A model generated the notes under the pieces. It did not search any database, had not been told where the DNA came from, and worked only from the letters and a program-made list of their open reading frames with translations. A stretch of DNA of 64,000 nucleotides from an uncultured Flavobacteriales bacterium (GTDB taxonomy: Bacteria > Bacteroidota > Bacteroidia > Flavobacteriales_D > Crocinitomicaceae): positions 1,292,435-1,356,434 of the forward strand of contig CALSTG010000001.1 in assembly GCA_943789205.1 (NCBI GenBank), given 5' to 3'. The position numbers were made by a program, and so were the translations under genes. Below are positions 16,731-25,385 of the stretch, piece after piece (position 1 is the stretch's first letter; every line of letters starts with the position of its first letter).

Positions 16731-18780
16731 ATACTTTAGCTATTTCTTTTCTTTCATTACTTATACCGGAGCCACCTCCATGACCAGCATCCATATTACA
16801 ATCAAATAAAAAGGGGTGTTCATCCGTCTTATAAGCTCTCATTTTTGCAACATACTTTAGTGGTTCCCAATATTGCACTTGTGAGTCATGGTATCCTGTC
16901 GTGATATACATAGCAGGGTATTCCATTTTTTTGATATTGTCATATGGAGAGTATTTAAGCAGATAATAATAGTAAGCTTCATCATTGGGATTGCCCCACT
17001 CTTCATATTCTGACGTTGTAAGTGGTATCGTTTCATCTAACATTGTCGTTAATACATCTACGAATGGAACTTGAGAGATGACACCTTTCCAAAGGTATGG
17101 TGCCATGTTTGAAATTGCCCCCATAAGTAACCCTCCGGCACTGCCACCTTGTGCATAGATTCTTGAAGGGTCACAATACCCCATATGACCAAGATATTCT
17201 GCAGCATTTATGAAGTCGGTAAATGTATTTATCTTTTTCATGAACTTTCCATTTTCATACCAATGCTCACCCATATATTTTCCACCCCGAATGTGTGCAA
17301 CCGCGAAAACAAAACCCCGATCTAATAAGCTTATTCTAGATACACTAAATACATCTGGAATTGTTATTCCGTAGGATCCATAGCCATATAACAACAGTGG
17401 CGCTTTGCTTAAATCAATACCTTTTTTGTGCACTAAAGAAACAGGAATTTCTGACCCGTCGTTTGCCCGAGCCCATATCCTTTTAGATGTGTAATTTTTG
17501 GAGGAAAAGTTTGGATCTTTAATTTCTTTTTGATGCCAAAGTGTTTGTTTTCCACTCGTCATATCATAAGCATAAATACTTGAGGGAGTCGTCATGGAAT
17601 TATAAGTATAATAAAGCGTTTTAGATTTATAGTCATCATTCATGGCTAAGCCCAAATAATAAGTTTCTTCGTCAAAGGCTATATACTTTGTTTCTTTTGA
17701 TTCAAAGGGATAGATCTTAATTTTATTTAAGCCCATGGTTCGTTCTTGAATAACCATAAATTCTTCAAAAGAGCTGATTCCGTTTATGTAAGTATCTGTG
17801 CTGGTTTCCTGAAAAACTTGACATTGACTTATACTTTTAGGCACAGTTCGCGCAAATAAAATTTTATTATTTGGCGCATCGTCATTACTAACAATATAAA
17901 AGCCATTGCCATGATGGGTGACAGAGTATAAATGTCCTTGTTTTCTTTTTAAGAAGATTTGAGGTGTAGATTTTGGGTTGTTTGCATCAAGCCATCTGAC
18001 TTCAGAAGTCAAAGAACTGTAGCAGTTAATAAAAATAAATGCACCTGTTTTAGATTTAGAAAAATAGACACTGTATTTTTCATCATCTTCTTGATAGACA
18101 AGTACATCTTCACTGTTGTCTGTACCTATCGTGTGACGAAAGACCTGATATTCCCTTAAGGTTTGCGGATCTTTTTTAATGTAATAAATGGTCTTATTAT
18201 CATTAGACCAGATAATATCACCATTACTATCCTCTATACGGTCCTCAAGATAGGTTCCGGTTTTGTTTTTACGGATGGAAATGGTGTTTTTTCTTCGACC
18301 TTTAAAATCTTCCGCTACTGCTAAGAATTTGTTGTTTGGTGAAAGTTCCCAATCTGCTAAATCATAAAAAGATTGTTTTTTCGCTCTTTCATTCTCATCA
18401 AAGAACAGCGTCGCTTCATTATTTTTTAGGGTATAAATTTTTTCATACTCCATTCCTTTTTCATTACGTGCCTGGAATAGTTTTCCATTATACCAGAAAG
18501 GGGCTTTTTGTTCGTTTGGATCAATCCGTTGCTCTATTTCATCCTGAATTTTTTCAACTAATGGCTCGAGCTTAGAGAAATAACTTGTACAATAGTCATT
18601 CTCCTCCTTAATATATTTTAAAACATCTGAAGAGTCACGTTGATTCATCCAGTAATAAGGGTCAATTCTTTCGTGGTCAAATTTAACGAGTGTCTTGTCT
18701 ATTTTTGGAGCCGAAGGAGTATTGTTTTGTGCCATAATGTAAAAGCTTGTATAAAAGAGAAGGGTCAAATAATTTTTCAT
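16693..18780 (-). CDS. ptrB: Oligopeptidase B-like serine peptidase (S9A)
   Basis: An exported prolyl-oligopeptidase-family peptidase that would cleave short peptides, in oligopeptidase B after basic residues. The ATG at 18780 opens a signal peptide (MKNYLTLLFYTSFYIMAQ); an upstream in-frame ATG at 18804 adds eight residues in front of it and is less likely. The seven-bladed propeller spans roughly residues 60-390 and the alpha/beta-hydrolase domain 400-695. The nucleophile Ser is in GGSAGGLLMG, the acid Asp in the TGYHDSQV segment and the His in DAGHGGGSG. Length (~695) is normal. The signal peptide suggests a periplasmic location, unlike the cytoplasmic E. coli enzyme. Confidence 0.88.
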   Translation of the reverse strand: MKNYLTLLFYTSFYIMAQNNTPSAPKIDKTLVKFDHERIDPYYWMNQRDSSDVLKYIKEENDYCTSYFSKLEPLVEKIQDEIEQRIDPNEQKAPFWYNGKLFQARNEKGMEYEKIYTLKNNEATLFFDENERAKKQSFYDLADWELSPNNKFLAVAEDFKGRRKNTISIRKNKTGTYLEDRIEDSNGDIIWSNDNKTIYYIKKDPQTLREYQVFRHTIGTDNSEDVLVYQEDDEKYSVYFSKSKTGAFIFINCYSSLTSEVRWLDANNPKSTPQIFLKRKQGHLYSVTHHGNGFYIVSNDDAPNNKILFARTVPKSISQCQVFQETSTDTYINGISSFEEFMVIQERTMGLNKIKIYPFESKETKYIAFDEETYYLGLAMNDDYKSKTLYYTYNSMTTPSSIYAYDMTSGKQTLWHQKEIKDPNFSSKNYTSKRIWARANDGSEIPVSLVHKKGIDLSKAPLLLYGYGSYGITIPDVFSVSRISLLDRGFVFAVAHIRGGKYMGEHWYENGKFMKKINTFTDFINAAEYLGHMGYCDPSRIYAQGGSAGGLLMGAISNMAPYLWKGVISQVPFVDVLTTMLDETIPLTTSEYEEWGNPNDEAYYYYLLKYSPYDNIKKMEYPAMYITTGYHDSQVQYWEPLKYVAKMRAYKTDEHPFLFDCNMDAGHGGGSGISNERKEIAKVYAFILGMENKIK

Positions 18781-18845
18781 GTTAAAGGAAGGTTGATACT
18801 TCAAAAGTACGCAATATCTTTTCTGTTTGTTGTACCTTTATTGCT

Positions 18846-19619
18846 GTGAAGAAACTCTATAAATTTTTATTGAATGCATTGCCCAGACCTGTATTGATAA
18901 GGTTGAGCTACATCTTTAAGTTTTTTGCGCCCTTCTTATACCGAGGCTCAGCAGTAGAATGTCCCGTATGTGAACGTTCTTTTTCGAAATTTTTAAGTTA
19001 TGGTTCAGAGGTTGCACATAGAGAAAACGTACTTTGTCCTTATGACCTGACCTTAGAGCGACACAGGTTGATGTGGTTATACCTGCAGAGGGAAACTAAT
19101 TTTTTTACAGCGGCAAACTTGAAAGTTTTACATATAGCACCTGAACAGTGTTTTTTGCCACACTTTAAAAAACAAAAAAATCTAGATTATATCACAGCGG
19201 ATTTGGTTTCCCCCATCGCAGACATACACTTTGATTTACATGATATTCCACTTGAAGACAACCAATACGATGTTGTTTTTTGTAACCATGTGATGGAACA
19301 TGTTGATGATCCCATTCGTTGTATGAGTGAATTGCAAAGGGTCATGAAGCCAGGAGGATGGGCCATAATGCAGGTACCTCAGGACATGACGAGAAAAGAA
19401 ACTTATGAGGACGCGAGTATCACGAGTGCTGCCGAAAGAGAAAAGCATTTCTGGCAAAAAGATCATGTACGTCTTTTTGGCTTGGATTATCCAAAATGGC
19501 TTGAAAAGTCAGGTTTTAAAGTCGATGAGTTTGACATGAATAAAGATTGGGAACCAACGGAAGTAAAAAAGTATCGTTTAATGAAAAAAGAAATTTTATA
19601 TATTGCCAATAAACCATAA
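18846..19619 (+). CDS. SAM-dependent methyltransferase with zinc-finger-like N-terminus
   Basis: 257 residues. A class I SAM methyltransferase core of the UbiE/type-11 kind: LKVLHIAPEQ (variant motif I), YITADL, YDVVFCNHVMEHVDDP and MKPGGWAIMQVP. The N-terminal region (45-80) holds CPVC plus a later Cys in RENVLCP, which could bind a metal. The start is GTG at 18846; no ATG occurs before the core, and a -7-like TACCTTTA ends only six bases upstream, so the transcript may be nearly leaderless. First gene of a run extending to mnmE (gaps of 12 bases, a 1-base overlap, and 16 bases). Substrate unknown. Confidence 0.8.
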   Translation: MKKLYKFLLNALPRPVLIRLSYIFKFFAPFLYRGSAVECPVCERSFSKFLSYGSEVAHRENVLCPYDLTLERHRLMWLYLQRETNFFTAANLKVLHIAPEQCFLPHFKKQKNLDYITADLVSPIADIHFDLHDIPLEDNQYDVVFCNHVMEHVDDPIRCMSELQRVMKPGGWAIMQVPQDMTRKETYEDASITSAAEREKHFWQKDHVRLFGLDYPKWLEKSGFKVDEFDMNKDWEPTEVKKYRLMKKEILYIANKP

Positions 19620-19631
19620 GACCATAAAACC

Positions 19632-20579
19632 ATGAAGCTATTATTCTTGCTAAGCTTAATCTGTTTTGTTCAGCTAATTTCATTTGGTCAAAAAAATGTA
19701 TTCTTGAACCTAAAACCCGTTTTCTTGGGGGCAGATTTTGAAACAGGTGTGAGCTATCAACATCCTTCGGGAGATTTTTTGTCCATTGATTATTTGAACT
19801 ATTACGTCTCGGATATAATTATTACGCATGATGGAGGTCAGATGATTACAGCATCACCATCGGTATTTCTTGTTTCTATGGAGGAGCATTTATTATCTCT
19901 CGGGAATTTACAAGTAGAAAATATAGAGCATATAGAATTTACACTCGGCGTTCCGCAAAGGTTCAACACGCAGGATGGCTCGGAGTCAATTGATATTTCC
20001 TCCTATCCCGAAGATCATCCTTTAAGTTTTCAGGACCCTTCAATGTATTGGGGTTGGGCTTTTGGATATATGCATGTCGTAACCGCCGGCTCTCCAACCT
20101 TTGAATTACATAATGTGGGCCCTCAGCTTGCCAAGCAAATAAGCTTAGATGTAATTCCAACAGAGACATCAAATACTCAAATTGACCTGGAGCTTTATTG
20201 CAATGTTGATAGATGGTTTAATTCAATCACTTTATCAGGGATGTTAATTAGTCATGGTGCTGGACCTGAAAATGTACAAATGATGAGTAATTTACTTACA
20301 GAAGAAGTCTTCACGGTTTCTGCTCAAGCACTTATCCCAGAATACATAGCTCAACAAGCATTTGTATATCATAATGCGGAAGGATTGAATGTGGCGAATA
20401 TTCCAAGTCAAGCAACGTCCCTTGAGCTTACTGATCAGTTAGGCAGACTAATTACAAGTCAATATGTTTCTGGAGCATCAGCTTTTAGCATTGATATAGA
20501 GCAAAAAGGCCTCGTCTTCGTTTCTTTGTTTAACCAAGACGGGTTGGAACTTGAAACGATAAAATACATTATGCTATAA
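19632..20579 (+). CDS. MbnP-like exported protein with sorting-like tail
   Basis: A 315-residue exported protein (signal peptide MKLLFLLSLICFVQLISFGQ). The central region has features of the MbnP family: the N-terminal ISLDYLNYYVS-type strand, DPSMYWGWAFGYMHV near residue 140, and late beta strands. Characterised MbnP is a periplasmic copper-binding protein whose Trp is oxidised to kynurenine by the di-haem enzyme MbnH; the YWGW stretch offers candidate Trp residues, but which one is inference. The last ~80 residues (LELTDQLGRLITSQYV) resemble a T9SS type A sorting domain. Its stop overlaps the start of the di-haem peroxidase gene by one base, fitting a two-component unit. Confidence 0.72.
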   Translation: MKLLFLLSLICFVQLISFGQKNVFLNLKPVFLGADFETGVSYQHPSGDFLSIDYLNYYVSDIIITHDGGQMITASPSVFLVSMEEHLLSLGNLQVENIEHIEFTLGVPQRFNTQDGSESIDISSYPEDHPLSFQDPSMYWGWAFGYMHVVTAGSPTFELHNVGPQLAKQISLDVIPTETSNTQIDLELYCNVDRWFNSITLSGMLISHGAGPENVQMMSNLLTEEVFTVSAQALIPEYIAQQAFVYHNAEGLNVANIPSQATSLELTDQLGRLITSQYVSGASAFSIDIEQKGLVFVSLFNQDGLELETIKYIML

Positions 20580-21556
20580 TGTTAATAAAGACCGTTTGTT
20601 TTATCGGTTTTTTTGGTCTTGTCCTTAGCCTTTGGATGTGTAAATCTCTTCCGGACCTCAACGTATATATTGCGACACCTGCACCTACAGACAACGCAAT
20701 GGATTCTGCTAAAATCGCTTTGGGGAAAGCGCTATTTTTTGACACAAGGTTGTCTTTGGATAATACTATTAATTGTGCTTCATGTCATAAGCCAGGTCTT
20801 GCTTTTACCGATGGTAAAAAAACCAGCACAGGGATTAATGGTCAAAAAACAGAACGCAATTCACCGAGTCTTTTAAATGCAGCCTTTTTACCTACGGTTA
20901 TGTTCGATGCGCATCTCAAAACACTTGAACTGCAAGTCATTGTTCCTATTCAGGAATCTACAGAAATGGGACACAATATGAGAACATTAATTCCAATTTT
21001 AAGGGGTGTGCCAGAATATCAAAAAGCTGCAGAAGAAATTTATGGTCGCGATTTTGATGCTTGGGTTTTAACGAGAAGTATTGCTGCTTTTGAACGTTCA
21101 TTGTTATCGATGAGTGCTCCTTATGATCATTTTATGAACGGAGATTCTTCTGCGCTAACAAAAAAAGAACGTGCAGGCTATAAAATATTTTCAGAGAAAC
21201 TTTATTGCACAGAATGTCATGTACCTCCTAATTTTACGAATTACGAAGCTCGAAATAATGGTTTGTATATGGATTATGGTACGGACAAAGGTCGTTTTAG
21301 AATCAAACAAGACTCGTCTCAAATAGGACATTTTAAAGTGCCTTCCCTAAGAAATATCGAATACACTTCGCCATACATGCATGACGGAAGCTTCGCTTCA
21401 TTGGAGCAAGTCATTGATCATTATGCCAAGGGCGGTGCGGGGCATCAACTTCAAGACCCACTGATACAGCCATTTTCTTTAACTAAAAAAGAGCGGGAAG
21501 CACTTGTTTCTTTTTTGATTGCATTGACAGATATGTCTTTTGCAGCGCGTCTTTAA
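20579..21556 (+). CDS. Di-haem cytochrome c peroxidase (MbnH/MauG-like)
   Basis: A 325-residue exported di-haem protein of the CCP/MauG superfamily. Two haem c attachment motifs are visible: CASCHKPG near residue 63 and CTECHVPP near residue 211. KTERNSPSLLNAAF and YMHDGSFASLEQVIDHY are also family marks. The N-terminus is a hydrophobic signal segment with a Cys at residue 21 in a poor lipobox (LWMC). Members act either as H2O2-reducing peroxidases or as enzymes oxidising a Tyr/Trp of a partner protein. Because it overlaps the MbnP-like gene by one base, the second role (MbnH-type Trp-to-kynurenine oxidation) is more likely. A haem ligand change that would decide this cannot be read with certainty here. 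Confidence 0.85.
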   Translation: MLIKTVCFIGFFGLVLSLWMCKSLPDLNVYIATPAPTDNAMDSAKIALGKALFFDTRLSLDNTINCASCHKPGLAFTDGKKTSTGINGQKTERNSPSLLNAAFLPTVMFDAHLKTLELQVIVPIQESTEMGHNMRTLIPILRGVPEYQKAAEEIYGRDFDAWVLTRSIAAFERSLLSMSAPYDHFMNGDSSALTKKERAGYKIFSEKLYCTECHVPPNFTNYEARNNGLYMDYGTDKGRFRIKQDSSQIGHFKVPSLRNIEYTSPYMHDGSFASLEQVIDHYAKGGAGHQLQDPLIQPFSLTKKEREALVSFLIALTDMSFAARL

Positions 21557-21572
21557 TTCTTAACTTTGCGCC

Positions 21573-22928
21573 ATGAACGTAAAGACTGAAACGATTTGTG
21601 CCATTGCTACGGGAAATGGGATTGGTGCCATAGCGATTGTTCGTATTTCAGGGCCTGATTCGAAAGCAATTCTGACAAAATGTTTTTCAAAAGACCTTTC
21701 CTTAGTAAAAAGTCACACGCTCCACTTCGGCACTATTAGCGACAATGATGGTATTCAAGTAGACGAAGTATTAATAAGCTATTTCGCCGAAGGAAGAAGC
21801 TTTACAGGAGAGGAAAGTATTGAGATTTCTTGCCACGGTTCACCATATGTGCAGCAGCAAATATTACGGGTATTGCAATATCATGGTTGTAGAATGGCCG
21901 AGCCAGGTGAATTTACCCAACGCGCGTTTATTAATGGAAAGTTAGATCTTTCTCAGGCGGAGGCCGTTGCAGATTTAATTGCTGCTCAAAGTAAAAAGGC
22001 ACATCAGATTGCCTTGAGTCAATTAAAAGGAAATTTATCGTCAGATCTAAAAGATCTAAGAGAAGAACTGATTGCTTTCGCTTCTTTGATTGAATTAGAG
22101 TTGGACTTCTCTGAAGAGGATGTCGAGTTCGCAGATCGCACACAGCTCAAAGCTCTTGTGGGCAAAGTCTTAAATACAGTCTGGAAGCTGGCGGCATCTT
22201 TTGCCTTAGGAAATGCGCTAAAGAACGGAGTCCCTGTGGCAATTGTAGGTGCGCCGAATACGGGAAAGAGCACACTTTTAAATCAGCTACTCGGTGAAGA
22301 CCGAGCGATCGTTAGTGATGAAGCTGGAACGACGCGTGATGTCATTGAAGAAACGTTAAATATTGATGGAATACTATTTCGACTCATAGATACTGCTGGT
22401 ATTCGAGAAACAACCCAACATATTGAGTCGATGGGTATTGAGCGTTCTCAACAAAAAATTAAAGAAGCATCTATTGTACTTTGTTTGGCCGATGCCACAG
22501 ACAAATCCAATCTTTCTGAAACACAATCTTGGAGTAGGGAATTGTCAGAGACCCATCCAGATAAAAAGGTGCTTTTCATCGTCAATAAATCAGATTTAAG
22601 TAAACAAGTATTAAAAGGTTCGATCCCAATCAGTGCAAAAGAAGGTATTGGTATTGATGTGCTGCATTCAGAAATGGTAAGTGTAGTGGTCGGAACCCTT
22701 GATCTCGAGAACGACACCATTATTGCCAACGCTAGACATCATGAGGCATTATTGAAAACTTCGGAGGCACTCGAAAAAGCGGCTAGTGGTTTAGAAGATG
22801 GAACTACTGGTGATTTTATCGCTATGGACATTCGTCAAGCCATGTTTCACTTAGGTAGTATCACAGGAGACATCTCAACAGATGACCTACTAGGAAGTAT
22901 ATTTAGTAAATTTTGTATCGGGAAATAG
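21573..22928 (+). CDS. mnmE: tRNA uridine-5-carboxymethylaminomethyl synthesis GTPase MnmE
   Basis: MnmE (TrmE), which with MnmG modifies the wobble uridine (cmnm5U34) of several tRNAs in the cytoplasm. 451 residues, normal length. The N-terminal tetrahydrofolate-binding domain (1-120, GAIAIVRISGP) is followed by the helical domain with an inserted G domain (~215-370): P-loop GAPNTGKST, the GTTRD switch I element, DTAG, NKSD and a SAKEG loop. The protein ends in the invariant FCIGK. It is the last gene of the run that begins at 18846, a chance-looking association with the MbnP/di-haem pair. Confidence 0.97.
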   Translation: MNVKTETICAIATGNGIGAIAIVRISGPDSKAILTKCFSKDLSLVKSHTLHFGTISDNDGIQVDEVLISYFAEGRSFTGEESIEISCHGSPYVQQQILRVLQYHGCRMAEPGEFTQRAFINGKLDLSQAEAVADLIAAQSKKAHQIALSQLKGNLSSDLKDLREELIAFASLIELELDFSEEDVEFADRTQLKALVGKVLNTVWKLAASFALGNALKNGVPVAIVGAPNTGKSTLLNQLLGEDRAIVSDEAGTTRDVIEETLNIDGILFRLIDTAGIRETTQHIESMGIERSQQKIKEASIVLCLADATDKSNLSETQSWSRELSETHPDKKVLFIVNKSDLSKQVLKGSIPISAKEGIGIDVLHSEMVSVVVGTLDLENDTIIANARHHEALLKTSEALEKAASGLEDGTTGDFIAMDIRQAMFHLGSITGDISTDDLLGSIFSKFCIGK

Positions 22929-22945
22929 TGCTTTTAAAAGTACGA

Positions 22946-23050
22946 TTAACTTTTTCCACAATTTGGGCTTGAGCAGTTTTCACAGCTGCACCCTGTACAA
23001 TTTCCATTTTTACAGCTAGCGCAACCACATGTACATTTTGAGGCTTCCAT
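22946..23050 (-). CDS. Tiny Cys-rich, metallothionein-like protein
   Basis: A 34-residue reading frame with nine cysteines (residues 6, 8, 10, 13, 18, 21, 23, 26, 31). It begins MEASKCTCGCASC and continues with CTGCSCENC before ending NCGKS. The C-x-C and C-x-x-C spacing and absence of aromatic residues are typical of metallothioneins and other small metal-thiolate proteins. It starts at the ATG at 23050 and ends with a TAA. It occupies the 217-base gap between mnmE and the thioesterase, antisense to both. It is likely to bind Cu(I) or Zn(II) in the cytoplasm, by composition only; no named bacterial family is matched. The nearby MbnP/di-haem pair is also metal-related, which may or may not be meaningful. 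Confidence 0.6.
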   Translation of the reverse strand: MEASKCTCGCASCKNGNCTGCSCENCSSPNCGKS

Positions 23051-23145
23051 AGTGTTTTGTTTTCTTAAATTTAAAAAACAGATTCCAAGAAAACAAAATA
23101 ACGCCAAAAAATAACTATCATTGAATTGTTAAAAACCAAAATTAA

Positions 23146-23667
23146 ATGTATCCATACCTTCGACTCGCAAGGGTCTTAATAAAGAAGAAATTTCAACCGA
23201 AATTAGATTTTTACAGCCGAGATAGTGATACAATCCCTTTAATGGTTTGGCCTCAGGATATTGATCCTTTTTTAGAGCTCAATAATGGCCGCTATGTCAC
23301 CTTATTAGATTTAGGTCGTTATGGTTATGGAACGAGGGTAGATATCAATGGATTCTTAAAAAAGAACCAATGGTCGCTCACCATTACCGGCACCTACAAC
23401 GAATACCGTCACCGTTTGCGGTTGTTTCAAAGGTTTGAATTGAAGACCAATATTATCGGTTATGATACCAATTGGTTTTACTTCTTCCAAAAAATTGAGC
23501 GCAATGGAAAAACCCATATGGCATCTGTGGTAAAGTACGCCTTTACCTCAAAAAATGGAATTGTAAAACCTGAAGAAGTTGTCAAAGCTATGGGTGAACC
23601 TTATGATCCGACGCAGCTACCCAAGTGGGTAACTGAGATTGGTCAGCATCAGGTTTTTAAGAAATAA
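23146..23667 (+). CDS. Acyl-CoA thioesterase-like hotdog protein
   Basis: 173 residues of the 4HBT/hotdog thioesterase group. The signature region WPQDIDPFLELNNGRYVTLLDLGRYGYG, split here over residues 44-71, corresponds to the D-x-D-x-x-x-H/N-x-x-N-x-x-Y helix of 4-hydroxybenzoyl-CoA thioesterase relatives; in the THEM6-like branch the His is replaced by Glu/Leu as here. The later strands (LKTNIIGYDTNWFYFFQKIE) form the beta sheet. It would hydrolyse an acyl-CoA, but the substrate cannot be predicted. Free-standing, 23 bases before the next small gene. Confidence 0.75.
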   Translation: MYPYLRLARVLIKKKFQPKLDFYSRDSDTIPLMVWPQDIDPFLELNNGRYVTLLDLGRYGYGTRVDINGFLKKNQWSLTITGTYNEYRHRLRLFQRFELKTNIIGYDTNWFYFFQKIERNGKTHMASVVKYAFTSKNGIVKPEEVVKAMGEPYDPTQLPKWVTEIGQHQVFKK

Positions 23668-23690
23668 CAACTAAATTGTTTGAATAAATT

Positions 23691-24047
23691 ATGGAAACAT
23701 TTAAAAAGATACTAAAGATTGTAGGGATTACGATTGTTACATTGTTTGTCCTGTTGGTTATACTCCTCGTAGCGTTCCCCGCAAAATCAGATGCCACAGA
23801 AAATGCTTCAGAGGATAAAGTTACACCCGTAAAACAAGAAGTAATCGAATACACGCCATGCGATTGTGCAGACATTAGCTATAAGGTTGCTAAAAACGGC
23901 GGTATTGATGCTGCATCTGCTTTAGATAATGCCAAATTAGAAGCTTGTAATGAGCTCATGGGATCGCCTTCATTTATGTCCAAGACAAATGAATGTCCTT
24001 CTTATCTGAAATTACAAGCCTATTATAATAATCTTTATAATTATTAG
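23691..24047 (+). CDS. Small single-span membrane/periplasmic protein, unknown
   Basis: 118 residues not recognised. A basic N-terminus and one hydrophobic helix (GITIVTLFVLLVILLVAF, about 13-31) anchor it. The remaining ~85 residues, presumably periplasmic, begin with an acidic Ala/Glu stretch. They hold four Cys, in YTPCDCADISYK, LEACNELM and TNECPSY, that could form two disulphides. No lipobox is present. It lies 23 bases after the thioesterase gene and may share its transcript. Confidence 0.6.
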   Translation: METFKKILKIVGITIVTLFVLLVILLVAFPAKSDATENASEDKVTPVKQEVIEYTPCDCADISYKVAKNGGIDAASALDNAKLEACNELMGSPSFMSKTNECPSYLKLQAYYNNLYNY

Positions 24048-24249
24048 GATCTTTTCAACCGTTAAATCAAAAAATCCCTTTGATTTATATGTTTGAAGGA
24101 GGAATTACAGAGAAGGTGTTGAGTGTCGAGTAGTTTTTACGCGAAGTCAGCTTAAATTCCTTTTTTTCACCAAACTTATTTGAATTCAATTTGTTCAATT
24201 TGGACCTGTCAGTGCATAAACAACGTCTAACAGCGTTTTATTTTTATAA

Positions 24250-25383
24250 ATGAAGTCTAAATCTTATTCTTACTCAAAGTCTGGTTTTACTTTTTCTCCG
24301 CATGAGAAAAAGGAGCAGTCTCCTTTTGAGCGGCTTTTTGATATCTTTCAAGAGCTGATTGTATTTACGTCCGGAGACGTGGATGAGACCCTCAATTGGA
24401 TGGACGAGTTGGACCGCGAGTACAAGCTATATTCTGCGGAATACACAAAAGAAGATTTTATCGAAGATCTCAAGAAAAAAGGATTTCTTAACGATGACCC
24501 CAAAAAGAACAAGGGTAAGGGTCTTCAGATCACCTCGAAAACGGAACAGCTGATCCGTCAGCGCTCACTCAATCAGATTTTTGGATCGCTTAAAAAGTCA
24601 GGTAAGGGAAACCATAAGACCAAACATTCAGGGCAAGGAGAAGACTTCACGGGAGACATGAAAAACTATGTCTTTGGAGATGGGTTGGACCAAATATCCA
24701 TGACTGAAAGTATTAAAAATGCGCAGGTGAATCACGGTGCAGGTGAATTTAAGCTTACAGAACAAGATTTGGTAGTTAACGATACGCACTTCAATGCTCA
24801 GATGAGTACCGTACTAATGATTGATATCAGCCACAGCATGATTCTTTATGGAGAGGACCGTATTACGCCCGCTAAAAAAGTAGCCATGGCATTGGCAGAG
24901 CTGATTCGAACGCGCTACCCAAAAGACTCACTAGATATCATTGTATTTGGAAATGATGCGTGGCCCATAAAGCTGAAAGAATTACCGTATTTGCAGGTTG
25001 GACCTTACCATACGAATACCGTAGCGGGTATGTCTTTGGCGCTTGATATTTTGCGTCGAAAAAAACAGACCAATAAACAAATTTTTATGATTACTGATGG
25101 GAAGCCATCGTGCATTAAGCTTCCAAGTGGAGAATATTACAAAAACAGCAACGGCCTTGATGAATTTATCACTAGCAAGTGTCTAAACATGGCCAAGCAG
25201 GCACGTAAGCTTCAAATACCGATTACCACCTTTATGATTGCTCAAGATCCCTATTTACAGCAGTTTGTTGAGGAATTTACTGCAGCCAATCAGGGCAAAG
25301 CATTTTATACTGGACTCAAAGGGTTGGGAGGAATGATTTTCGAAGACTACGAAACGAATCGCAAAAAAAACATTAAAAGATAA
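24250..25383 (+). CDS. VWA-domain protein of a MoxR/VWA operon
   Basis: 377 residues, cytoplasmic. The C-terminal von Willebrand factor A domain (about 185-370) contains a complete MIDAS: DISHS, a Thr in the NTVAG loop, and Asp in ITDGKPS. The N-terminal half is charged and Gly/Lys-rich. Partner AAA+ proteins in such pairs act as chaperone-like or metal-chelatase-like motors (MoxR/YehL or ChlI/ChlD type), with the VWA protein recruiting a substrate. It precedes the AAA+ gene by two bases. The substrate of this pair is unknown. Confidence 0.8.
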   Translation: MKSKSYSYSKSGFTFSPHEKKEQSPFERLFDIFQELIVFTSGDVDETLNWMDELDREYKLYSAEYTKEDFIEDLKKKGFLNDDPKKNKGKGLQITSKTEQLIRQRSLNQIFGSLKKSGKGNHKTKHSGQGEDFTGDMKNYVFGDGLDQISMTESIKNAQVNHGAGEFKLTEQDLVVNDTHFNAQMSTVLMIDISHSMILYGEDRITPAKKVAMALAELIRTRYPKDSLDIIVFGNDAWPIKLKELPYLQVGPYHTNTVAGMSLALDILRRKKQTNKQIFMITDGKPSCIKLPSGEYYKNSNGLDEFITSKCLNMAKQARKLQIPITTFMIAQDPYLQQFVEEFTAANQGKAFYTGLKGLGGMIFEDYETNRKKNIKR

Positions 25384-25385
25384 GT

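Noticed and set aside
24063-24087. AT-rich inverted repeat (TAAATCAAA / TTTGATTTA) in the gap before the VWA gene
   Set aside because: A nine-base stem with no T run; it may be a weak terminator, but this cannot be supported.
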